Shown: one piece after another, positions 35,667-44,649 of the stretch
How the letters are laid out: each line of letters starts with the position of its first letter
Numbering within the stretch: position 1 is the first letter of the stretch
NCBI GenBank assembly: GCA_017466365.1
Contig: JAFTUG010000016.1
Coordinates: 62,001-126,000 of the forward strand
Length of the DNA: 64,000 nt
Reading direction: 5' to 3'
Source of the DNA: Clostridia bacterium
Lineage (GTDB): Bacteria; Bacillota; Clostridia; Oscillospirales; Acutalibacteraceae
Position numbers and translations under genes: made by a program
The notes under the pieces: generated by a model
The model's database searches: none
The model's input: the letters and a program-made list of their open reading frames with translations, nothing else
What the model was told of the DNA's origin: nothing

Positions 35667-35703
35667 AAGGACTGCCTCACTGTACGGTGAGGCAGTCCTT
35701 AAA
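35667..35703. terminator. Terminator after NhaC gene
   Basis: AAGGACTGCCTCAC/GTGAGGCAGTCCTT hairpin, serving the plus-strand gene and probably the convergent gene on the minus strand. Confidence 0.8.
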
Positions 35704-35721
35704 GCTTTTATTTGTTATAGA

Positions 35722-36942
35722 TCAAATGAAAGAAAATGAAATATAGTAATGGAAGAAATCATAACAATTTATATAGATTTCAAGCAATCCGAAAATCATG
35801 TTTTCAAAACACCACATAAGATCTTCTTCGCTTCCTGCCGATTTAAACATGAGTTTCATGTTTTCGTAAATTTCATTTAGCGGAACTTTATTATCTTCGT
35901 GCAGGGCCTTGATATTTTCAATAAATGCTGCTTTGGAACCATTGACATCATATGTTTTAATTATGCAATTGAATCCCAGATAAATCACCAATTGGTATGT
36001 GTTTTTTACGAGAAAATTGTAATTGGTGTCATAACCAACATATATCTCATATCCTTGACCGTTGGGGAGTGTTACCCATTCCTGGGATGTTTTGTATTCA
36101 ACAGTTTGCTTCGTTCCGTTTGTAAAAGTTACCGTAATTGTTTCACCGTAAGGGTATTCTTTTTCAAGATGATTGTAATACTCAACTGTATTTTTAAGAT
36201 AATATTCAACGTTGCTTAACTCAACATCCATAATAAAATGTGATACAGGATAAACTGTGACGAATGTGGGTATTTCTTTGTCAAGAAAATTAACTTTAAC
36301 GTTGTTTTTTCCTTCAACGGGCTCCGAATCCACCGTGCCTTCAAGAACGCCGTCATTGAATTCGTATATTTTGCCCGAAGAAAAAGTTATGGTTGCATCT
36401 GCATATGAGTCAAAGCTATAGCTTCCTTCGCTTCCGTACCAATAAAGGTCATAATCGAGTAACTGTTCATAATCAAATGAAATACCGGTTATGTCTTTGC
36501 CGAGAAATTCTGATTGTATATTAACATCCTCCGCGGTACTGTATATATCTATCACGAAATTATAGCTGCCCTTTTCCAAATAATAAATTTTGTCAACAAC
36601 ATAATAATAGTCGTATATTGTTTCTTCATAATCGGGTTCTGTGCCGGTGGTGGTATCCAGAATACCGGCCCACATATCGGTGTGCGGTGTCCCGTATCCG
36701 AACAAATAATATCCGTCCTCCGTCGCATTAAAGGTGTAGTATATGTAGAGATCTTCTGTACTGAATGTCGGTCGTTCACATACTTCAGTCCAACCATATG
36801 ATATTTCGCCACAGTAAATACGTTCATAATCACCGTTTTTTAAAATATCGTCTGTTGCAAAAACCGTTGTGAAAGAACAAAGAATAATTGCGAAAGTCAC
36901 AATAATTGCAAGAATGACAGATAAAAGCTTTTTGGTTTTCAT
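35722..36942 (-). CDS. Secreted protein of unknown function
   Basis: 406 residues. Signal peptide ending near TTVFATDD. The rest is beta-rich, full of Tyr and Asp, with repeated strand patterns (YYTFNATEDGYYLFGYGT, TVEYKTSQEWVTLPNGQGYE) that recall Ig-like or jelly-roll surface domains. No catalytic motif or anchor is seen. Sigma-A promoter TTGAAA, 17 nt, TATAAT is immediately upstream, and further upstream is copy B of the conserved element. Confidence 0.65.
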   Translation of the reverse strand: MKTKKLLSVILAIIVTFAIILCSFTTVFATDDILKNGDYERIYCGEISYGWTEVCERPTFSTEDLYIYYTFNATEDGYYLFGYGTPHTDMWAGILDTTTGTEPDYEETIYDYYYVVDKIYYLEKGSYNFVIDIYSTAEDVNIQSEFLGKDITGISFDYEQLLDYDLYWYGSEGSYSFDSYADATITFSSGKIYEFNDGVLEGTVDSEPVEGKNNVKVNFLDKEIPTFVTVYPVSHFIMDVELSNVEYYLKNTVEYYNHLEKEYPYGETITVTFTNGTKQTVEYKTSQEWVTLPNGQGYEIYVGYDTNYNFLVKNTYQLVIYLGFNCIIKTYDVNGSKAAFIENIKALHEDNKVPLNEIYENMKLMFKSAGSEEDLMWCFENMIFGLLEIYINCYDFFHYYISFSFI

Positions 36943-37071
36943 TTTTCCTCCTTAAATTTTGCATTAGTAATTATAGTTCATGTAATGAATCTTTTCAACC
37001 TATCGGATTCACCTTCTTTCATTATTTTAAAAAGCTTTTTGGAGAAAGTTATACTTCCCTCAAAAATGTTT

Positions 37072-37168
37072 TCATATATTAATGACCAAAATCACAATTT
37101 GTTACAAAAAAATTTCAAAAAACCAATGTTTCTGCGTTTTGCACAAAATTAACGGCTTTAAATTGTGC
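37072..37168 (-). promoter_or_regulatory. Conserved upstream element, copy B
   Basis: On the minus strand: GCACAATTT, dyad partner TTTTGTGC, GCAGAAAC, GTAACA, 13 nt, GTCATTAATATATGA. About 55 nt on comes GAAAGAAGGTGA, then the sigma-A promoter of the secreted-protein gene. Similar to 2236-2333 and 52691-52788. Confidence 0.6.
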
Positions 37169-37200
37169 GTTTTACAAAAAGAACCACCGAATGGCGGCTC

Positions 37201-37270
37201 GGAAAAGGCTTCTCCTTGAGGAGAAGCTGTCACGAAGTGACTGATGAGGTGATTGCGAAGCAATAGTGAT
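37201..37270. repeat. Triple-hairpin intergenic repeat
   Basis: Three small hairpins in a row: GGCTTCTCC/GGAGAAGCT, TCACGAAGTGA and ATTGCGAAGCAAT, joined by CTGATGAGGT. From memory similar sequences are scattered between genes of gut Clostridia. It lies between spoVAC and copy B. Confidence 0.55.
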
Positions 37271-37301
37271 TTTTAAAACCTTATCTGCTGCAAGCGGTTT
37301 G

Positions 37302-37712
37302 TCATCTTAAAAACATATAATAAACAACCCCGTAAATCACCGCCGCGAGAGTGCCGTAAACCAGCACAGGACCTGCGATTTTGAACATATTCGCACCCGT
37401 GCCGAGAATTCTGCCCTCGCTCTGAAATTCCATTGCAGGCGATACTATGGAGTTGGCAAAGCCCGTTATGGGCACTATCGTCCCTGCACCTGCATAATAG
37501 GCGATTTTGTCAAAAACACCAAATGCTGTCAGAACCGCTGCAATCACTACCAGCGTAACGGGTATCAGCAGCTTTATATCGTCCTGACCGAGCCCGATTT
37601 TGCCGTAAATGATTCCCAGACCTTCGCCGAGAGCGCAAACAAATCCACCGATAACATATGCCAAAACGCCGTTTTTTATTTTCTTTGTGGGCGGTGAAGC
37701 CTTTTTTGTCAT
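37302..37712 (-). CDS. spoVAC: Stage V sporulation protein AC
   Basis: 136 residues, four membrane segments. The signature AGAGTIVPITGFANSIVSPAMEF and SEGRILGTGANMFKIAGPVLVYG separates it from SpoVAEb. It is part of the SpoVA channel that moves dipicolinic acid into and out of the spore. Usually followed by spoVAD and spoVAEb; neither is next to it here. Confidence 0.85.
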   Translation of the reverse strand: MTKKASPPTKKIKNGVLAYVIGGFVCALGEGLGIIYGKIGLGQDDIKLLIPVTLVVIAAVLTAFGVFDKIAYYAGAGTIVPITGFANSIVSPAMEFQSEGRILGTGANMFKIAGPVLVYGTLAAVIYGVVYYMFLR

Positions 37713-37952
37713 TTTACTGTATTCGCCGTTTGATATTGCCGTAAAACCATCTCATTTCATAAATACTGTGTTTAGTTTATCCCGAATAACAGAAAATACT
37801 CTTTTTACGGAAAATCACGTCTGAAAACGCTGTTTTTTCTTGCGTGCAATAATTTTTTGAAAATCGCAAGTGAGCTTTTACTATGAAAACAGAAGAAAAA
37901 ACGAGAAAACGAGAGATTGCAGAATGTAAATTAAAAAATTCAAAAAAGACTA
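37713..37952. other. Gap upstream of rplM
   Basis: Divergent region between spoVAC and rplM (305 nt to the rplM ATG). Apart from the rplM promoter nothing recognisable is seen; a sporulation-sigma promoter for spoVAC is expected but was not identified. Confidence 0.4.
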
Positions 37953-37981
37953 TTGACATTATCGAAACCTTGTGATAATAT
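37953..37981 (+). promoter_or_regulatory. Promoter of rplM-rpsI
   Basis: TTGACA, 17 nt, TAATAT, 36 nt before the rplM ATG. Strong sigma-A match. Confidence 0.7.
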
Positions 37982-38017
37982 ATGCAAGCACGAAAAAATT
38001 AAATCGGAGGAAAAGTT

Positions 38018-38446
38018 ATGTCAACTTATATGCCTAAAGCGGGCGAAATTACCCGCAAGTGGTATGTGATCGATGCAGCAGGCAAGCCCATGGGTAAGGT
38101 TGCTGTTGAAGCAGCAAAGCTTCTTCGCGGCAAGCACAAGGCTATCTTCACACCTCACGCAGACTGCGGCGATCATGTTATCATCATCAATGCTGAAAAG
38201 GCTGTTCTCACAGGCAAGAAGCTTGATCAGAAAATGTATTACCGTCACACAGGCTACATCGGCCATCTCAAAGAGGTTAAGTACAGCACTCTTATGAAGA
38301 CAAGAGCTGATTTCGCTATGACACTCGCTGTTAAGGGTATGATTCCTGACACAGTTATCGGCCGTCAGGCACTCACCAGACTTCGCGTATTCAAGGGCGC
38401 AGAACACGTTCATGCTGCTCAGAAGCCCGAAGCATGGGAATTTTAA
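38018..38446 (+). CDS. rplM: 50S ribosomal protein L13
   Basis: 142 residues, full length. Typical WYVIDAAGKPMGKVAVEAAKLLRGKHK, GDHVIIINAEK and YRHTGYIG. First gene of the rplM-rpsI operon; ATG after GGAGG. Binds 23S rRNA early in assembly. Confidence 0.97.
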   Translation: MSTYMPKAGEITRKWYVIDAAGKPMGKVAVEAAKLLRGKHKAIFTPHADCGDHVIIINAEKAVLTGKKLDQKMYYRHTGYIGHLKEVKYSTLMKTRADFAMTLAVKGMIPDTVIGRQALTRLRVFKGAEHVHAAQKPEAWEF

Positions 38447-38465
38447 GAAAGGGAGGCTATAAATA

Positions 38466-38864
38466 ATGTACGATTCAAATCCTTATTTCTACGGTACAGG
38501 CCGCAGAAAGAGTTCAGTTGCCAGAGTACGTGTTTATGCAGGTACAGGCAAGATTATAATCAATGACAGAGAGATCGACGATTATTTCGGTCTTGAAACA
38601 CTCAAGCTCATCGTTCGTCAGCCTCTCGCTCTTACAGACACAGCTGAAAAGTTCGACATCATTTGCCGTGTAGGCGGCGGCGGTGTTACAGGCCAGGCAG
38701 GTGCAATCCGTCACGGTATTGCAAGAGCACTTCTTCAGTATGACGAAAATCTTCGTCCCGCCCTCAAGAAGGCAGGTTTCCTTACCAGAGACCCCAGAAT
38801 GAAGGAAAGAAAGAAGTACGGTCTCAAAGGCGCACGTCGTGCACCCCAGTTCAGCAAGAGATAA
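38466..38864 (+). CDS. rpsI: 30S ribosomal protein S9
   Basis: 132 residues with [32 protein letters not shown] and the basic tail RRAPQFSKR that reaches the P site. 19 nt after rplM, same operon. Confidence 0.97.
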   Translation: MYDSNPYFYGTGRRKSSVARVRVYAGTGKIIINDREIDDYFGLETLKLIVRQPLALTDTAEKFDIICRVGGGGVTGQAGAIRHGIARALLQYDENLRPALKKAGFLTRDPRMKERKKYGLKGARRAPQFSKR

Positions 38865-38886
38865 TCAGACCCGAACGGGGATTATC

Positions 38887-38925
38887 AAAGCCCTTGGAAT
38901 CAGCCGATTCCAAGGGCTTTTTTGC
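38887..38925 (+). terminator. Terminator of rplM-rpsI
   Basis: AAAGCCCTTGGAATC, loop AGCC, GATTCCAAGGGCTTTTTTG. Confidence 0.9.
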
Positions 38926-38934
38926 TTGAATGTG

Positions 38935-38963
38935 TTGAGAAACACGATAAACTGTGATATACT
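38935..38963 (+). promoter_or_regulatory. Promoter of esterase gene (near-duplicate)
   Basis: TTGAGA, 17 nt, TATACT. The block from here to about 38972 is nearly identical to 40780-40817 ahead of the second nitroreductase. Confidence 0.6.
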
Positions 38964-39045
38964 GAATTCGGACAAGCCGCAGAAATATTTGGTTTGCAGA
39001 CCGCATTAAGAAACAATAAAATATATTGTATAAAAAGGTGTGTTT

Positions 39046-40065
39046 ATGAAAAAAATCATTGCATTGTTTTTGGCATTAATAATGATAACTTTCTCGTTTG
39101 CAATTATGTCACAAGCTGTTTCAATCGGCGGCTCAAAAGAAAAGCTTATTGAACAGTTTGAATTCGGAGAAGGTCCGAAAACAGGTCTTTATTCGGTCGA
39201 TTACAGATATTATGAACCCGAAACAAGTGAAGGCTCAAAGCATCCTCTTGTTATTTGGGCGCACGGTCATTCTCACGGTCATTATGACGGTTATCAGATA
39301 AGGTCAAATGACATTGTCAACTGGTCATCGGAGGAATATCAGTCCCGCTCTGAAAACGGATTTTATATTATGGCTGTCAGAGCGCCTGAACATATCGGAA
39401 TTTCATGGGGTGACGATATGGTTGCGCCCTTGAAGGCGGCGATTGATGATTTTATTGAAAAGAACCGTGAGCATATTGATGCAACAAAAATCTATATGGG
39501 CGGTTTTTCTCTCGGCGGTATGATGTCCTTTAAAATGGCAATCAATTATCCCGATATGTTTGCCGCAATTTTTCCCGTCTGTCCTTATATAACTATATCG
39601 GAAAAGGATGCGGAAAAATTTGCCGATGTTCCCGTGTGGATGGTAGCGGGTGAAAAAGATCATTTGGTCAGCTACAGCGGAACGGTTGAAAACTGGAAAG
39701 CTGTCTGCTCAACTTCAAATGTTCCGCAAAAATGCAGGTTTTCAACATTGAGCAGGGTTTGCCTGCCTGACGGTACGCGCGCTCCGACAGAGCATTATTC
39801 CTGGGAGGCGGTAACGGCGGATATGTTTTCTGCCGATAACGGAGCTTATCCTAATATGTCTACTGTTGACGGAAACGGAAATGATGTTGCTCTTTCGTAT
39901 CCCGAAGGCATGATTTCATGGCTGACAATCCATTCTTCCGATTACAGCCCCGAAACGGAGGATAATGATGTTGAGCCTTCCGTTAATATTTTTAACATTA
40001 TAAAAGCTCCGTTTATGGCGATTTACATAATATTCAGAAATTTATTAAGACCCATTTTCGGTTGA
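39046..40065 (+). CDS. Secreted alpha/beta-hydrolase (esterase)
   Basis: 339 residues from the ATG at 39046 (AAAAGGTG). Signal peptide ending near MSQAVS. Alpha/beta fold: VIWAHGHSHGHYD, nucleophile GGFSLGGMMS, Asp in MVAGEKDHLV and a late His in TIHSSD or TEHYSW. Related to PHB-depolymerase/feruloyl esterase-like enzymes, so it may remove acyl groups from plant polymers. Substrate uncertain. Confidence 0.78.
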   Translation: MKKIIALFLALIMITFSFAIMSQAVSIGGSKEKLIEQFEFGEGPKTGLYSVDYRYYEPETSEGSKHPLVIWAHGHSHGHYDGYQIRSNDIVNWSSEEYQSRSENGFYIMAVRAPEHIGISWGDDMVAPLKAAIDDFIEKNREHIDATKIYMGGFSLGGMMSFKMAINYPDMFAAIFPVCPYITISEKDAEKFADVPVWMVAGEKDHLVSYSGTVENWKAVCSTSNVPQKCRFSTLSRVCLPDGTRAPTEHYSWEAVTADMFSADNGAYPNMSTVDGNGNDVALSYPEGMISWLTIHSSDYSPETEDNDVEPSVNIFNIIKAPFMAIYIIFRNLLRPIFG

Positions 40066-40072
40066 TAATTTT

Positions 40073-40106
40073 AAAAGCCCGTCTTTTATCAGACGGGCTT
40101 TTTCTG
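40073..40106. terminator. Terminator esterase/nitroreductase
   Basis: AAAAGCCCGTCT, short loop, AGACGGGCTTTTTCT between convergent genes. Confidence 0.85.
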
Positions 40107-40109
40107 CGC

Positions 40110-40640
40110 TTATTTTATGAAATTTGTTTTGATTTTGTTTTCGGGGATGTCTCGCAGTTCGTAGTTTTCGTCTGTGTGACCGAGAGTTATTGCACAGCAG
40201 GGAACCATACCTTCGGGGAGATTGAGTTCCTTAAGAAGCTCTTCATTATCGTTGAGCAGCCTGACTGCACCCCAGATGTGACAGGAGCCTATGCCGAGCT
40301 CGGTGGCAGCGATTGCCATATTCTGAACAAGGATTGCAGCATTCGAGAAGTTGACATTAACGCTTTTAAGGTCAGTTGAGGGGATGAGCGACGAAATAAG
40401 AATAACCGCAGGTGCGCCGTAAAACGGCCTGTGTTCGGTTATGCTTTCGCAGTAATCCTCCCATTTATTCAGATAGTCACGGCTGCTGATGACCGTGATG
40501 TTCAGAGTTTCAAACAGCGCTCTGCCGACCGGTGCAGCATAAGCCGCTTTAAGAATCAGATTAAGCTCCGATTCCGTTATGCTTTCACCGTTATATGTAC
40601 GAATGGATCTTCTGCTGAAAAGATTTTCAAATGTGTTCAT
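40110..40640 (-). CDS. Nitroreductase family protein 1
   Basis: 176 residues from the ATG at 40640 (AAAGGAG ahead; the Met just before is also possible). FMN-binding RRSIRTYNG, then AAYAAPVGRAL and GIGSCHIWG. It reduces nitro or quinone compounds with NAD(P)H, or acts in redox balance. Opposite strand to the second nitroreductase, whose coding start lies about 210 nt away. Confidence 0.85.
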   Translation of the reverse strand: MNTFENLFSRRSIRTYNGESITESELNLILKAAYAAPVGRALFETLNITVISSRDYLNKWEDYCESITEHRPFYGAPAVILISSLIPSTDLKSVNVNFSNAAILVQNMAIAATELGIGSCHIWGAVRLLNDNEELLKELNLPEGMVPCCAITLGHTDENYELRDIPENKIKTNFIK

Positions 40641-40779
40641 CATTTTTCTCCTTTGTAATTTATATAAAACAATTATAAATCCGTTAAAAACCGATGTCAA
40701 TAAAATGTCAACAGGTAGTTATACTTCAGCTTTCGGCGAGACTTTTCTTTTCTTCTTCATCTGAATGTATTGAGATGTA

Positions 40780-40808
40780 TTGAGAAACACAAAAAACTGT
40801 GATATACT
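40780..40808 (+). promoter_or_regulatory. Promoter of nitroreductase 2 (near-duplicate)
   Basis: TTGAGA, 17 nt, TATACT followed by GAATTTGGA. Nearly identical to 38935-38972. Confidence 0.6.
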
Positions 40809-40852
40809 GAATTTGGAAAAATAATCAAACAAAAATATATTAAGGAGCAGTT

Positions 40853-41371
40853 ATGGATTTTATGAAGCTTGCAGCCGAGAGATATTCGGTGCGTAAATTT
40901 ACGGATAAGCCTCTTGAAAAAGAGGTTATTGAAAAAATTCTTGAAGCGGGGCATATTGCGCCGACGGGCTGCAATTATCAGCCGCAGAGAATTCTTGTTA
41001 TTAACAATGACGAAACTCTTGCAAAACTTAAAGACTGCACACGTTGCCATTTTGATGCACCTTGTGCAATGCTTATCTGCTATAACAAAGACGAATGCTG
41101 GACAAGACCCTATGACGGCGCACAATGCGGCATTGTTGATGCAAGCATCGTTACAACTCATATGATGCTGGAGGCTGCGGAAATTGGTGTAGGCTCAACA
41201 TGGGTTATGCATTTTAATCCGTTCAAAATGCGTGAAGCATTTGAAATTCCCGAAAATATTGAGCCTGTTGCGCTTCTTGTTATGGGATATCCTGCACCCG
41301 ATGCGGTTCCAAACGAAAGGCATTCGGTTTACAGACCGATGAAAGAAACAGTTTTTCATAACGAATTTTAA
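40853..41371 (+). CDS. Nitroreductase family protein 2
   Basis: 172 residues. RYSVRKFTDKPLEKEVIEKILEAG, then APTGCNYQPQRILV and GVGSTWVMHFNP; the end DAVPNERHSVYRPMKETV is usual for small clostridial NfsA/FRP-like oxidoreductases. FMN-dependent. ATG follows AAGGAG. The beta-helix gene follows after 18 nt. Confidence 0.87.
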   Translation: MDFMKLAAERYSVRKFTDKPLEKEVIEKILEAGHIAPTGCNYQPQRILVINNDETLAKLKDCTRCHFDAPCAMLICYNKDECWTRPYDGAQCGIVDASIVTTHMMLEAAEIGVGSTWVMHFNPFKMREAFEIPENIEPVALLVMGYPAPDAVPNERHSVYRPMKETVFHNEF

Positions 41372-41389
41372 ATCGGAAAGAGGGATAAA

Positions 41390-43249
41390 ATGCTTTTAAA
41401 AATAGTTTCATTTATCGCTTCTGTAATTCTGATGTTTACTCCGTCTGTTTCCCTGCCGGAAAAGCCTGATGTGCTTGTTGAAACGCTTGATAACTTAAGC
41501 GAAAACCGAACGGCGGACGAGATAAACGGTGCAAACGGAACAAAATTCCATATTCAGCGACCCAAAGCCGATAAGCTCAATGCAGTCAACGCCTCCGCTT
41601 TCGGGCTTTCGGAGGATAATGCGGATAATTTTGAGGCATTTCAGAGCGCACTCAATTATTGCTCACAGCATCCGCAGACAAAGCTTGTTATTGACAAGGG
41701 CACATATTATTTCCGCAGTCTCAACGGTCTTGATGCCAATAACTGCACGGGTTTGCTGATTGAAGGCTCCGATGCAACCTTTGTTTTCTCATCAACGGGA
41801 TATAAGTTTTTTATCAGAAACAGCGACTGTGTTGAAATACGCAACCTTAATTTTGATTGGAACTGGGCAGAAAGCCCGCTTGCTTCGGTTGTTACCGTTC
41901 AGAACAGCAGTCCCGATAACAACACAATTGAGCTTGTTTTCAAGAATGCTGAATACTGCAACGAAAATAACCGACTGATGGCAATTACCCAATGCGACCC
42001 TGAAACATACACCTTTGGAGCAAAATGTTCAAGTAAAGAAAATTATATTTATCAGGATGCAACCGCTGTGAAAGCCGTTCAGAAGATTTCGGTTGATACT
42101 CTGCGGGTTGCCCATAACGGCTGCATGGATAATTTTGAAAACGGTGAAACATATATTTTAAGGCACTATGTCTATGACGGAACAGTTTTCAACATAAGAG
42201 ATTACAGCGAGAATATAACTTTTGATAATGTCAGCATCTTCGGCAGTGCAGGCATGGCTTATATCTGCGAGGGCAACTGCTCTCATTTTCAGATTATCAA
42301 CAGTTTTATAGGAGTTAATCCCGAATATAAGGAGAGCCGATGCGTATCGCTGACTGCTGATGCAATTCATATTGTTAATACCGACGGCTGCTTTAACATT
42401 TCGGGCTGTGACATAAGCGGAATGGGTGACGATGCCGTAAATGTTCACGACGGTCTTGGCTATGTTTCGTCTGTTAACGGAAACACTCTTACGCTCATTG
42501 CAAGTGCGATGAGGCTTGAAGCAGGAGATACTCTTGCGTTTAAGAATGCCAAATTCGAGAATACGGATGTAACTGCAAAGATTATTTCTGTCAAAGCTCT
42601 TGACTGGATAACAAAAGAGGTTGTTGTTGAAAGCATTCCTGAAAGTGTAACGGAAGGCTGGACAGCTTACAACACGGAATGCAACAGCGGAAACTATGTT
42701 ATCAGGAACAATTATTTCCACGAAAACAGAGCGAGAGGTCTGCTTCTTCAGTCCTCAAACGGACTATGCGAGAATAACCGCTTCTATAAAACGATGGCAC
42801 AAGCGATAAAGGTTGTTATGGATATTGAACCCACTCTCTGGCAGGAGGGCACGGGCGTTGATAATCTTATTATCCGCAAAAACACCTTTGAAAAATGCAA
42901 CCACAGCGACTGGGGTACGGTAATAGAAATCGGCACGAATATTGCAGGCAAATCTGCCGAAACGGCTGTTTTTAAAAACATTGAAATTATCTCAAACACA
43001 TTCACCGATATGCCGTCAAGGCTTATGAAGGTGAATAATGTAAACGGGCTTGTTTTCAGAGGGAACAGCGTTAATATCGGTGGATATTTCGATGAAGATA
43101 ATGTACAGGGCAGGGCTTATTTCGGAAAATACTGCAATAATATTGATTATTCCGATAATGAATATATCAACGGCGGATTCCTTGAAAGCAAAAAAACAGT
43201 CCAAGCCGAAAGTATATCGGTTTGGGCGGAGGTTAATTCGAGGCTGTAA
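41390..43249 (+). CDS. Secreted right-handed beta-helix protein, GH110-like
   Basis: 619 residues. N-terminal hydrophobic segment (secretion). From residue 70 on the sequence follows a parallel beta-helix: GLLIEGSDATFVF, NSDCVEIRNLNFDWNW, NGLCENNRFYK, NLIIRKNTFEKC. GMGDDAVNVHDG carries an Asp pair as in GH28/GH110 active sites, and the early FDWNWAESPLASVV resembles GH110 alpha-1,3-galactosidases. Catalysis on terminal galactose is possible but not certain. ATG follows AAGAGGG; 18 nt after nitroreductase 2. Confidence 0.65.
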   Translation: MLLKIVSFIASVILMFTPSVSLPEKPDVLVETLDNLSENRTADEINGANGTKFHIQRPKADKLNAVNASAFGLSEDNADNFEAFQSALNYCSQHPQTKLVIDKGTYYFRSLNGLDANNCTGLLIEGSDATFVFSSTGYKFFIRNSDCVEIRNLNFDWNWAESPLASVVTVQNSSPDNNTIELVFKNAEYCNENNRLMAITQCDPETYTFGAKCSSKENYIYQDATAVKAVQKISVDTLRVAHNGCMDNFENGETYILRHYVYDGTVFNIRDYSENITFDNVSIFGSAGMAYICEGNCSHFQIINSFIGVNPEYKESRCVSLTADAIHIVNTDGCFNISGCDISGMGDDAVNVHDGLGYVSSVNGNTLTLIASAMRLEAGDTLAFKNAKFENTDVTAKIISVKALDWITKEVVVESIPESVTEGWTAYNTECNSGNYVIRNNYFHENRARGLLLQSSNGLCENNRFYKTMAQAIKVVMDIEPTLWQEGTGVDNLIIRKNTFEKCNHSDWGTVIEIGTNIAGKSAETAVFKNIEIISNTFTDMPSRLMKVNNVNGLVFRGNSVNIGGYFDEDNVQGRAYFGKYCNNIDYSDNEYINGGFLESKKTVQAESISVWAEVNSRL

Positions 43250-43266
43250 AATTCAATATAAAACAA

Positions 43267-43306
43267 AAAGGCTGAACACGGCAACAAAACCGTGCTTCAG
43301 CCTTTG
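43267..43306. terminator. Terminator beta-helix/trxB
   Basis: AAAGGCTGAACACGG, loop CAACAAAA, CCGTGCTTCAGCCTTT between convergent genes. Confidence 0.85.
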
Positions 43307-43311
43307 AATTA

Positions 43312-44232
43312 TTAGTTTTCTGCAAGGTATTCCTCTGCGTAGTGAACCGCAACCGCGCCGTCTGCGGCGGCGGTGACAACCTGACGGAGTGCCTTTGTTC
43401 TCACATCGCCCACGGCATAAACTCCGGAAATGTTTGTTTTGGTTGATTCATCGGCAACAATGTAACCGTTTGAGTCAAGCGAGACGGAATTTTTGAGAAA
43501 CTCCGTTGCAGGTTTTCTGCCGATGCTCACGAAAATACCGTCGCATGAAATCTCGGTTTCTTTGCCTGTTGCGGTGCTTTTTATCTTTGCGCCCGTAACC
43601 TTTAAATCGGTTATGAAATCCGATACCGTGCTGTTCCAAAGAAATTCAACATTTTCCGCCTTCATAAGCGGCTCGTGATAAATTTTTTCGGCACGGAGCG
43701 TGTCTCTTCTGTGAATAAGGTACACTTTTTTGGCAAGCCTTGAAAGATACAGCGCATCTGCCGCAGCGGAGTTTCCGCCGCCTATAACCGCAACGGTTTT
43801 GTCTTTATAAAATCTGCCGTCGCAATGGGCGCAGTAATGAACGCCTCTGCCGATGAGCAAATTTTCACCTTCGATACCAAGCTCACGGGGATTTGCACCC
43901 GATGCAATTACCACGGTTTTTGCAAGATAAGTGCCGTTTGGTGTTTCAAGTTTTTTGATTTTCTCGGAAAAATCAACAGACTCAACCTCGGTATATTCCG
44001 TTTTTGCTCCGAAGCGCTCGGCACTCTGCTGCATTTTCATTCCGAGGGTGAAGCCGTCAATGCCTTCTTCAAAGCCGGGATAATTGTCGATATCGCCGGT
44101 AAGAGCCATTTGACCGCCTGCGGAAAGTCTTTCGATAACCGCAACATCAAGCCCTGCCCGTGCGGCATACAGAGCGGCTGTATAGCCTGCAGGGCCTCCG
44201 CCGATAATGAGCATATCATAAATGTGTTTCAT
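43312..44232 (-). CDS. trxB: Thioredoxin reductase
   Basis: 306 residues. FAD site IIGGGPAGYTAALYAARAG, active CAHCDG in GVHYCAHCDGRFY, NAD(P) site VIGGGNSAAADALYLS and the FAD tail YAVGDVRTKALRQVVTAA. Reduces TrxA, encoded 2 nt upstream. Confidence 0.95.
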   Translation of the reverse strand: MKHIYDMLIIGGGPAGYTAALYAARAGLDVAVIERLSAGGQMALTGDIDNYPGFEEGIDGFTLGMKMQQSAERFGAKTEYTEVESVDFSEKIKKLETPNGTYLAKTVVIASGANPRELGIEGENLLIGRGVHYCAHCDGRFYKDKTVAVIGGGNSAAADALYLSRLAKKVYLIHRRDTLRAEKIYHEPLMKAENVEFLWNSTVSDFITDLKVTGAKIKSTATGKETEISCDGIFVSIGRKPATEFLKNSVSLDSNGYIVADESTKTNISGVYAVGDVRTKALRQVVTAAADGAVAVHYAEEYLAEN

Positions 44233-44234
44233 AA

Positions 44235-44543
44235 TTATTCCTCTAACATTGCGAGAATCTGGGGTTTGGGTCTTGCGCCTGCTGATTGGTTCACTATTTT
44301 GCCGTTTTTCATTACAACAAGCATGGGGATTGTTGCAACTCCGAATGCCTGTGCAAGCTCTGGCTCATCATCAACGTTGATTTTGCCTACAAGATACTGC
44401 GGATTTTCACTTGCGATTTCATCAACTATGGGCGAAACCATTCTGCAGGGGCCGCACCAATCTGCGTAAAAATCGAGAAGAACGGTCTTTTCGCTGTTTT
44501 TTACGGAATCGAAATTACTGTTATTTACGCTTATAACTGACAT
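44235..44543 (-). CDS. trxA: Thioredoxin
   Basis: 102 residues from the ATG at 44543 (AAAGGATG ahead). Active site ADWCGPCRM, cis-Pro in ATIPMLVV. Substrate of the neighbouring TrxB; together the thiol-redox system. The longer upstream frame lacks thioredoxin sequence. Confidence 0.95.
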   Translation of the reverse strand: MSVISVNNSNFDSVKNSEKTVLLDFYADWCGPCRMVSPIVDEIASENPQYLVGKINVDDEPELAQAFGVATIPMLVVMKNGKIVNQSAGARPKPQILAMLEE

Positions 44544-44649
44544 GTTAATACATCCTTTCTTTACGGTTTTATTATAACCTGTTTTGAAGTGTTTACTTTT
44601 TTGCTTTGTTGTGTTATAAATGAATAAGCAAACCGAGGGAGGTTTAATT

